A stretch of DNA of 12,153 nucleotides, taken from positions 1 through 12,153 of the forward strand of contig CAMLQG010000099.1 of assembly GCA_946482075.1 (NCBI GenBank), given 5' to 3'. The translations under genes and the position numbers were made by a program. This DNA is from an uncultured Erythrobacteraceae bacterium (GTDB taxonomy: Bacteria > Pseudomonadota > Alphaproteobacteria > Sphingomonadales > Sphingomonadaceae). The notes beneath the pieces were generated by a model. That model did no database searches and was not told where the DNA came from. It worked only from the letters and a program-made list of their open reading frames with translations. Below are positions 6,800-12,153 of this stretch, in pieces. Numbering within the stretch: position 1 is the first letter of the stretch; each line of letters opens with the position of its first letter.

Positions 6800-7899
6800 T
6801 CTATCTCGATTACCAGGCGACGACTCCGCTCGCGCCCGAAGCGCGCGACGCGATGCTGCCTTGGCTCGACGGGCCGGGCGGCAGCGGCTTCGGCAACCCG
6901 CATAGCCCGCACCGTTACGGCCGGATGGCAGCGGCGGCGATCGACCTTGCGCGCGATCAGGTGGCGGGTCTGTTCCCGCCGGGCGGAACGGTGATCTTCA
7001 CCGGATCCGCTACCGAAGCGATCAATCTCGCCATGCGCGGCGCGATGGCTGGCGGCGGCGGAGCTGAAGACGGCGGGCTGGCCGTCTCCGCGATCGAGCA
7101 TGCGGCAGTACTGGATACCGCGCAGGCGTTGGCTGCCCCTCCGACGATCATCCCCGTCGATCGCGAAGGCCTGGTGGATGCCGAAGCGCCGCTTCCTGCG
7201 GGCCTGCGGTTGCTCGCGATCATGCAGGTCAATAACGAGATCGGGACGATCCAGCCGGTCGATATGCTGGCTGCCCGCGCCCGGGCCGCCGGGGCGCTGG
7301 TCCTGTGCGATGCGGTGCAGGGAGCGGGCAAGCTCGCGCCGCCGCAGAATGCGGACATGATCGCGGTTTCCGCCCACAAGCTCTACGGCCCCAAGGGGAT
7401 CGGCGCGTTGTGGCTGCGTGACGGGATTTCCCTGCCGTCCACGCTGACCGGCGGCGGGCAGGAGCAGGGTTTGCGTTCCGGCACGCTGAGCCCGGCGCTC
7501 TGCGCGGGCTTCGGCGCGGCTGCCGCCCTGGCGACAGATCGCCTGACAAGCGATGCACAGCATGTTGAAACGCTGTGGAAAAGGGCGGGAGAACTCTTCG
7601 CCGGCTGGACGCTCAACGGCAGCGCGGAAGCGCGCTGGCACGGTAATCTCAACCTTCGGCTGGAAGGCCTGGACGTCGCCCGGCTGATGTCCGACGCGCG
7701 AGAAGTCGCATTCTCCGCCGGCTCGGCCTGCGCCAGCGGTTCGGGACGGACCAGTCATGTGCTCAAGGCGATCGGACTGACATCCCCGCAGGCGAAGAGC
7801 TCCATCCGCCTCGGCATGGGCCGCTACACCACGCTTGCGGAATTGGTGAAAGCGGCAGAAACTATCCATTCCGCCGTGCTGGAGCAGGGCCTGACATGA
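6796..7899 (+). CDS. Cysteine desulfurase (NifS/IscS type), second paralogue
   Basis: This 367-residue PLP-dependent cysteine desulfurase has the full motif set: IYLDYQATTP (2-11), H102 in IEHAAV, VNNEIGTIQPV (145-155), D172 and Q175 in CDAVQGAGK, Schiff-base lysine K195 in SAHKLYGPKG, GGGQEQGLRSGT (219-230), catalytic C312 in GSACASGS, and the C-terminal RLGMGRYTT (338-346). It is closer to classical NifS/IscS than its neighbour. The start is GTG at 6796, within the preceding gene's stop (GTGA overlap). No upstream ATG fits, and the family consensus begins right at IYLDYQATTP, so translation is probably coupled to the upstream gene. The ferredoxin start overlaps its stop in the same way. Expected role: sulfur donor for Fe-S clusters or thiolated cofactors and tRNA, in the cytosol. 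Confidence 0.95.
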   Translation: MIYLDYQATTPLAPEARDAMLPWLDGPGGSGFGNPHSPHRYGRMAAAAIDLARDQVAGLFPPGGTVIFTGSATEAINLAMRGAMAGGGGAEDGGLAVSAIEHAAVLDTAQALAAPPTIIPVDREGLVDAEAPLPAGLRLLAIMQVNNEIGTIQPVDMLAARARAAGALVLCDAVQGAGKLAPPQNADMIAVSAHKLYGPKGIGALWLRDGISLPSTLTGGGQEQGLRSGTLSPALCAGFGAAAALATDRLTSDAQHVETLWKRAGELFAGWTLNGSAEARWHGNLNLRLEGLDVARLMSDAREVAFSAGSACASGSGRTSHVLKAIGLTSPQAKSSIRLGMGRYTTLAELVKAAETIHSAVLEQGLT

Positions 7900-8228
7900 T
7901 CCGCGTGACCTTCATTGACGCCAGGGGCGAACGGGTCGCCACCGAGGGGGCTGAAGGGACGAGCCTGCTCGAAGTCGGCCAGGCGGCCGGCATGTCGCTG
8001 GAAGGCACGTGCGAGGGGCAGATGGCTTGTTCCACTTGCCATGTCATCGTTGATTCCGACTGGTTCGGCCGACTGCCGCCCGCTTCGGACGATGAGGAGG
8101 ACATGCTCGATCTTGCTGCCGGGGTGGAACGGCACAGCCGCCTGTCCTGCCAGATCCTGCTGGCTTCCGCACTCGATGGGTTGGTGGTGCGTATCCCCGC
8201 CGAGAGCCACGACATGCAGCGTTATTGA
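7896..8228 (+). CDS. Adrenodoxin-type [2Fe-2S] ferredoxin
   Basis: This 110-residue ferredoxin has cluster ligands C39, C45, C48 and C85 in the pattern C-x5-C-x2-C-x36-C (CEGQMACSTCHV then RLSCQI), which is typical of adrenodoxin, ISC-Fdx and putidaredoxin-like proteins. The acidic stretch DDEEDMLD (65-72) is the usual partner-docking surface. There is no targeting signal, so it is cytosolic. The ATG at 7896 overlaps the desulfurase stop (ATGA) and has AGGG at 7886-7889. In ISC systems such a ferredoxin supplies electrons to reduce persulfide sulfur during cluster assembly; the operon with two desulfurases supports that role. A role as redox partner of a cytochrome P450 or hydroxylase is possible but less likely given the neighbours. 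Confidence 0.95.
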   Translation: MIRVTFIDARGERVATEGAEGTSLLEVGQAAGMSLEGTCEGQMACSTCHVIVDSDWFGRLPPASDDEEDMLDLAAGVERHSRLSCQILLASALDGLVVRIPAESHDMQRY

Positions 8229-8268
8229 TCCGCCTCCGTTTTCGCTGGCGTGACGAGCGTGGGGATCG

Positions 8269-8296
8269 TTGACAATCGCTCGGCACTACCTCTAGC
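8269..8296 (+). promoter_or_regulatory. Candidate promoter for the PQQ-dehydrogenase gene
   Basis: A perfect TTGACA (8269-8274) is followed after 16 bases by a poor -10 TCTAGC (8291-8296). It lies in the 126-base gap between the ferredoxin stop and the dehydrogenase start, on the right strand. The weak -10 may mean activator control or a different sigma factor. Confidence 0.35.
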
Positions 8297-8354
8297 TGCC
8301 GGTCTAGGAGCGGGGCACCGGGGATAGCGCCGCGCGGATCGTGGGAGAGACGGG

Positions 8355-10418
8355 ATGTCCTGGAAGAAGCTGCTTGCGGCGCTGGCTGCGCTGAGCCTGC
8401 CTGCCGCGCTGGCATCCTGCGGCGGCGGATCGAAGGAAGCCTCCGGCCCGCTCGCTCCTGCCTCTTACGAACAGCGCTTCGGTGCGCAGTCCGAGATTAC
8501 GCCGGACAATGTCGCCAAGCTGGGCCTGGCTTGGTTCCACGAGTTCGACACCGATCGTGGCCAGCAGAGTATCCCGGTGGTGGTCGATGGCGTGCTCTAC
8601 ACCAGCACCGCCTGGTCCAAGGCCTATGCCTTCGACGCGAAGACCGGCAAGCTCCTCTGGTCGTTCGATCCCGAAGTTCCGCATGAACGCATGGCCGGTT
8701 CCTGCTGCGATGCGGTCAGCCGCGGCGTCGCGGTGGACAAGGGCAAGGTCTTTCTCGCCGCCTATGACGGCCGCGTGTTCGCGCTCGATGCCAAGACCGG
8801 CAAGAAGCTGTGGGAAGCGCAGAGCATTATCGACAAGTCGAAGCCCTACACGGTGACCGGCGCTCCGCGCGTGGCCGGAAACCGGGTGATCATCGGCAAT
8901 GGCGGCGCGGAACTGGGCGTACGCGGCTATATCACCGCGTTCGACACGGAAACCGGCCAGAAGGCCTGGCGCTTCTACACCGTGCCCAATCCGACCGGCG
9001 CGCCCGATGGCGAGATTTCGGACAGGATCATCCAGGAAAAGGTCAATGCCAGCTGGTCCGACGGCGCGTGGAAGACGACCGGCGGCGGCGGCACGGTATG
9101 GGACGGCATGGCCTATGATCCGCAAGCCGACCTGTTCTATTTCGGCGTCGGCAACGGCAATCCCCACAATTACCAGATCCGCTCGGGCGGGAAAGGCGAC
9201 AATCTGTTCCTCGCCTCGATCGTGGCCGTTCGGCCCGAGACCGGCGAATATGTCTGGCACTATCAGCTGAACCCCGGCGAAACCTGGGACTACACCGCCA
9301 CGCAGGCGTTGACGCTGGCCGATCTCACGATCGACGGCAAGCCGCGCAAGGTGATCATGCAGGTGCCCAAGAACGGGTTCTACTACGTGATCGACCGGCT
9401 GACCGGGCAGCTCATCTCCGCCGATCCGATCGTGGACGTGAACTGGGCGACCGGCATCGATCTCAAGACCGGCCGCCCGGTGGAGAACCCGGATGCGCGC
9501 ATGGCCAAGGGTTTCTTCGACATGAAACCCGGCCCGATGGGCGCGCATGGGGCGCAGGCCTGGTCGTTCGATCCCCGCAGCGGGCTGATGTATATCCCGG
9601 CCCAGCATATGGGCCATCGTTATCGCCCCGGCGCGTTCGAGTATCAGCCAGGCCACTTCAACATGGGCTACGACCTGGCCGATGGCGCGAGCGCCACGCC
9701 GGAAAACCTCGCCGAGGCCAGGAAGAGCGTCTTCGGCGAGCTGATCGCCTGGGACCCGGTGGCCAGGAAGCCCCTCTGGAAAGTGAAGCACCCCTGGTTC
9801 TTCAATGGCGGCACGCTGGCGACGGCGGGCGGCGTGGTCTTCCAGGGAACCTCCGACGGCATCTTCAACGCCTATGACGCGAAATCGGGCAATCATCTCT
9901 GGGCCTACAAGGCCGGCAACGGCATTTCCGCAGCACCGATCAGCTTCGAGATCGATGGCGAGCAATATATCGCCGTCATGGTCGGCTATGGCGGACCTTC
10001 CGCGATGATCGGCGGGCTTTCCCCACTCCAGCCGCGCAAGCCCGGCCGCCTGCTGGTGTTCAAGCTCGGCGGTGAGGCGAAGGCGCCCGATTATCCCGCC
10101 GAGATGCGCAATCCTCCGCTCGATTTCACCAAGTCGGCTTCCGCCGGCGATGTGAAGGCCGGCGCGGTGACGTTTGCGCAGAACTGCATCCAGTGTCACG
10201 GCCCTGCCGCTCTAAGCCGTTTCCAGGCGGACCTGCTGCGTTCGGGCTACATGGCGAGCCCGGATGCGCTGCGCGGCGTGCTGCTGGAAGGCGCGCTGAT
10301 GCCGCTCGGCATGCCGAGCTTCAAGGGCGTGCTGAACCCGACCGAGGTGGAGAACATCCGCGCCTACATCATCGACCGGGCGAAGAAGGAAGGGGCGGGG
10401 GCGCCGGTTCCGAAATGA
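8355..10418 (+). CDS. PQQ-dependent alcohol dehydrogenase with C-terminal cytochrome c domain (lipoprotein quinohemoprotein)
   Basis: This 687-residue protein is an eight-bladed propeller quinoprotein of the methanol/ethanol dehydrogenase family fused to one cytochrome c domain. It should oxidise alcohols or related substrates in the periplasm and pass electrons via heme to the respiratory chain. The signal peptide ends in a lipobox, LASC (19-22), so the mature protein is probably membrane-anchored through C22. Vicinal cysteines C117-C118 (AGSCCDAVSRG) form the family's disulfide ring over PQQ. E186 (GGAELGVRGY), N268 (GVGNGN) and catalytic D312 (ETWDYTATQ) match metal and active-site positions. 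The heme motif CIQCH (611-615) has likely axial Met653 (GMPSF). Repeated tryptophan-docking motifs (AFDAKTGKLLW type) mark the blades. The start has GGAG 7 bases upstream. Neither pqq biosynthesis nor a separate cytochrome gene is nearby. The substrate cannot be told from the sequence. Confidence 0.95.
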   Translation: MSWKKLLAALAALSLPAALASCGGGSKEASGPLAPASYEQRFGAQSEITPDNVAKLGLAWFHEFDTDRGQQSIPVVVDGVLYTSTAWSKAYAFDAKTGKLLWSFDPEVPHERMAGSCCDAVSRGVAVDKGKVFLAAYDGRVFALDAKTGKKLWEAQSIIDKSKPYTVTGAPRVAGNRVIIGNGGAELGVRGYITAFDTETGQKAWRFYTVPNPTGAPDGEISDRIIQEKVNASWSDGAWKTTGGGGTVWDGMAYDPQADLFYFGVGNGNPHNYQIRSGGKGDNLFLASIVAVRPETGEYVWHYQLNPGETWDYTATQALTLADLTIDGKPRKVIMQVPKNGFYYVIDRLTGQLISADPIVDVNWATGIDLKTGRPVENPDARMAKGFFDMKPGPMGAHGAQAWSFDPRSGLMYIPAQHMGHRYRPGAFEYQPGHFNMGYDLADGASATPENLAEARKSVFGELIAWDPVARKPLWKVKHPWFFNGGTLATAGGVVFQGTSDGIFNAYDAKSGNHLWAYKAGNGISAAPISFEIDGEQYIAVMVGYGGPSAMIGGLSPLQPRKPGRLLVFKLGGEAKAPDYPAEMRNPPLDFTKSASAGDVKAGAVTFAQNCIQCHGPAALSRFQADLLRSGYMASPDALRGVLLEGALMPLGMPSFKGVLNPTEVENIRAYIIDRAKKEGAGAPVPK

Positions 10419-10430
10419 GTGAGCGGCCAT

Positions 10431-10532
10431 AATATCTCCCGTTCGTCCTGAGCTTGTCGAAGAGCAATCTTTTCTTCTCCGGTTCTCGAAGAGAAAAGCG
10501 GTCCTTCGACAAGCTCAGGACGAACGGATATT
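10431..10532. repeat. Perfect 24-bp inverted repeat with a nested hairpin (REP-like element, possible terminator)
   Basis: The arms 10439-10462 and 10504-10527 are perfect reverse complements of 24 bases containing the core ctgagcttgtcgaag/cttcgacaagctcag. Flanking AATAT (10431-10435) and ATATT (10528-10532) extend the stem past a 3-base bulge. Inside is a second hairpin, CTTTTCT (10469-10475) with AGAAAAG (10492-10498). It begins 13 bases after the dehydrogenase stop, so it can also end that transcript. The decayed element at 3876-3998 shares the core, so this is a dispersed family. Confidence 0.88.
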
Positions 10533-10853
10533 GTGTTCTGGAGGTTGTCCCTCGGCACTACTGACCGGGGCAGAAAAGAACGACTTTCCTACACGTCCGC
10601 ACTCTGCTCCATAGGCGTGATGTGCCGGCTAAAAACGCTCATTTCCCTTTCTTGCTCAACGGGTTGTCGGCGGTTCCAAGGGGGTGCCGGAAAGTTCCTC
10701 TGAACAGTGTCAACTGTGTCAACCTCGGGCCGGAATCGGCCTCGTCGTCGATCGCGCCAAGCGAATCGCTTCTGCGATCGGCGCTGTGCATGAATCGCGG
10801 GATTGGCAGCCAACCCGCTACACCTCGTCCGCGCTCGGTGTTAGGGCCTGATC
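10533..10853. other. Gene-poor stretch upstream of parC
   Basis: About 320 bases without a credible gene. The short open frames here lack ribosome sites, family resemblance and reasonable composition. It holds a 9-base tandem repeat, GTGTCAACT/GTGTCAACC (10707-10724), and a nested inverted repeat at 10750-10779 (GATCGC outer arms, AAGCGA-A-TCGCTT inside). The parC promoter must lie here but I could not pick a convincing -35/-10 pair. Confidence 0.6.
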
Positions 10854-12153
10854 ATGGCCACGACCACTACCAACGGCGAACCTGATCCCTTTGACGCCAT
10901 CGTCGACGCACCTTTCGACAGCGCGCTTTCCGAGCGTTACCTCGTTTATGCGCTGTCCACGATCACCGCGCGGTCCCTGCCGGATCTGCGCGACGGGTTG
11001 AAGCCCGTCCATCGCCGCCTGCTCTGGGCGATGCGGCAATTGCGGCTCGATCCGGGCCAGGCCTTCAAGAAATCCGCCCGCGTGGTGGGCGATGTGATCG
11101 GCAAGTACCACCCCCATGGCGATGCGTCGGTCTATGATGCGATGGTCCGCCTCGCGCAGGATTTCGCGCTGCGCTATCCGCTGGTCGATGGGCAGGGCAA
11201 TTTCGGCAATATCGACGGCGACAATGCCGCTGCCTATCGCTACACCGAAGCCCGCCTGACGCCGACTGCGATCCGCCTGATGTCCGGGCTGGACGAAGGC
11301 ACGGTCGATTTCGTCCCCACCTATAATGGCGAGGAGGAGGAGCCCGAGATATTCCCCGGCCTGTTCCCGAACCTGCTGGCCAATGGCGCGAGCGGGATCG
11401 CGGTGGGCATGGCGACCTCGATCCCCAGCCACAATGTGGCCGAGATCGTCGACGCCACGCTGGAAGTGATCGACAATCCGCATGTCGAGCATGCCCGCCT
11501 GATGGAGCTGTTCCATGGGCCGGACTTGCCTACCGGCGGCGTGATCGTGGACAGCCCGGACGTGATCTCCGCCGCCTACGAGACCGGGCGCGGCAGTTTC
11601 CGGGTGCGCGGGCGGTTCTTCGCGGCGGAAGCGGAGAAGCAGGAGGATCGCGAAGCCGGGATCGAACGATTGGGTGGCGGCCAGTGGCAGCTCGTCATCA
11701 GCGAAATCCCCTACATGGTCCAGAAGGGCAAGCTGATCGAGCAGATCGCCCAGGCGATCGCCGACAGGAAGCTGCCGATCCTGGAAGACGTGCGCGATGA
11801 AAGCGACGAGCAGATCCGTATCGTCATCGTGCCGCGCAGCCGCAATGTCGATCCGGAGCTGCTCAAGGAAAGCCTCTACCGGCTGACCGATCTGGAGAAC
11901 CGCTTCAGCCTCAATCTCAACGTGCTCGACGCCAGCCGCGCGCCGATGGTGATGGGGCTGAAGGAGCTGCTCGAAAACTGGGTCATCGCCCAGATCGACA
12001 TCCTGCGCCGCCGCAGCCAGCACCGCTTGGACAAGATCGCCGCACGGCTGGAACTGGTCGAAGGCTATATCATCGCCTTCCTCAATCTCGACCGGATCAT
12101 CGAGATCATCCGCACCGAGGACGAGCCCAAGCCGGTGATGATGGCCGAGTTCA
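10854..12153 (+). CDS. parC: DNA topoisomerase IV subunit A, N-terminal part (cut by window edge)
   Basis: 433 codons are visible of a protein that normally has about 750. It is the breakage-reunion subunit of topoisomerase IV, which with ParE separates linked daughter chromosomes. The N-terminal region shows [30 protein letters not shown] (26-55), the DNA-gate helix [14 protein letters not shown] (84-97), [21 protein letters not shown] (116-135, read in pieces) with catalytic tyrosine Y130, and [21 protein letters not shown] near 178-198. DGEEEEP-like [11 protein letters not shown] and the overall pattern favour ParC over GyrA in alphaproteobacteria. The start at 10854 has AGGG about 8 bases upstream and places the conserved region at the usual distance. 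The position equivalent to E. coli ParC Ser80 is Ala91. The C-terminal beta-pinwheel lies outside the window. Confidence 0.95.
   Translation, partial: MATTTTNGEPDPFDAIVDAPFDSALSERYLVYALSTITARSLPDLRDGLKPVHRRLLWAMRQLRLDPGQAFKKSARVVGDVIGKYHPHGDASVYDAMVRLAQDFALRYPLVDGQGNFGNIDGDNAAAYRYTEARLTPTAIRLMSGLDEGTVDFVPTYNGEEEEPEIFPGLFPNLLANGASGIAVGMATSIPSHNVAEIVDATLEVIDNPHVEHARLMELFHGPDLPTGGVIVDSPDVISAAYETGRGSFRVRGRFFAAEAEKQEDREAGIERLGGGQWQLVISEIPYMVQKGKLIEQIAQAIADRKLPILEDVRDESDEQIRIVIVPRSRNVDPELLKESLYRLTDLENRFSLNLNVLDASRAPMVMGLKELLENWVIAQIDILRRRSQHRLDKIAARLELVEGYIIAFLNLDRIIEIIRTEDEPKPVMMAEF

Noticed and set aside
6529..7869. 446-residue minus-strand frame opposite the two desulfurases
   Set aside because: Antisense shadow of a GC-rich coding region with no recognisable motif.
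8304..10199. 631-residue minus-strand open frame opposite the PQQ dehydrogenase
   Set aside because: It mirrors the dehydrogenase codon pattern in GC-rich DNA, is full of Arg/His/Gly without domain resemblance, and the plus-strand gene is unambiguous.
10431..10532. Considered as a CRISPR fragment or insertion-sequence end
   Set aside because: There is one inverted pair only, without repeated spacers, target-site duplication or transposase gene nearby.
10622..10885. 87-residue plus-strand frame running into parC
   Set aside because: No ribosome site, odd composition, spans the repeats and overlaps the parC start in another frame.
10818..12023. 401-residue minus-strand frame opposite parC
   Set aside because: Antisense shadow; composition is Asp/His/Ala-rich with no family resemblance, and ParC is certain on the plus strand.

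Overview
The window reads as a GC-rich alphaproteobacterial chromosome, most likely a sphingomonad (Sphingomonadaceae or Erythrobacteraceae). The evidence is the ChvG/ChvI two-component pair divergent from pckA, the sphingomonad-style TonB-family protein, the alphaproteobacterial ParC, and two copies of an intergenic inverted repeat with the core cttcgacaagctcag. I saw no phage, plasmid, insertion-sequence or CRISPR signature. Genes are packed closely and the coding style looks uniform, so this appears to be core chromosome rather than a mobile island.

Layout. Positions 1-1346, minus strand: the start of the sensor kinase gene chvG (cut by the window edge) and the complete response-regulator gene chvI, overlapping by 8 bases. 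Positions 1347-1581: a divergent control region with a good promoter candidate for pckA. Positions 1582-3183: ATP-type phosphoenolpyruvate carboxykinase, followed by a terminator hairpin. Positions 3290-3873: a DUF937-type protein and a two-helix small membrane protein, ending at a large imperfect inverted repeat shared with the convergent TonB-family gene (4664-4014, minus). Positions 5605-4949, minus: an alpha/beta hydrolase, divergent from a three-gene plus-strand operon (5690-8228) of two different cysteine desulfurases and an adrenodoxin-type [2Fe-2S] ferredoxin, coupled by 4-base stop/start overlaps. Positions 8355-10418: a lipoprotein PQQ-dependent alcohol dehydrogenase with a C-terminal cytochrome c domain. 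A perfect 24-bp inverted repeat follows, then about 320 bases without a convincing gene, then the 5' part of parC, which runs off the right edge.

How the genes work together. ChvG/ChvI is an envelope and acid-stress regulator in rhizobia and related groups, and its divergent pairing with gluconeogenic pckA is known from Sinorhizobium, so the left third may link envelope signals to central carbon flux. The desulfurase-desulfurase-ferredoxin operon supplies sulfur and electrons for Fe-S cluster or thio-cofactor synthesis, although no scaffold or SUF gene lies within view. The TonB-family protein (outer-membrane import) and the PQQ dehydrogenase (periplasmic alcohol oxidation) are standalone units. 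No wholly new system is evident. The most interesting items are the tandem desulfurase operon, the paired intact and decayed repeat elements, the lipoprotein quinohemoprotein, and an alanine at the main quinolone-contact position of ParC.
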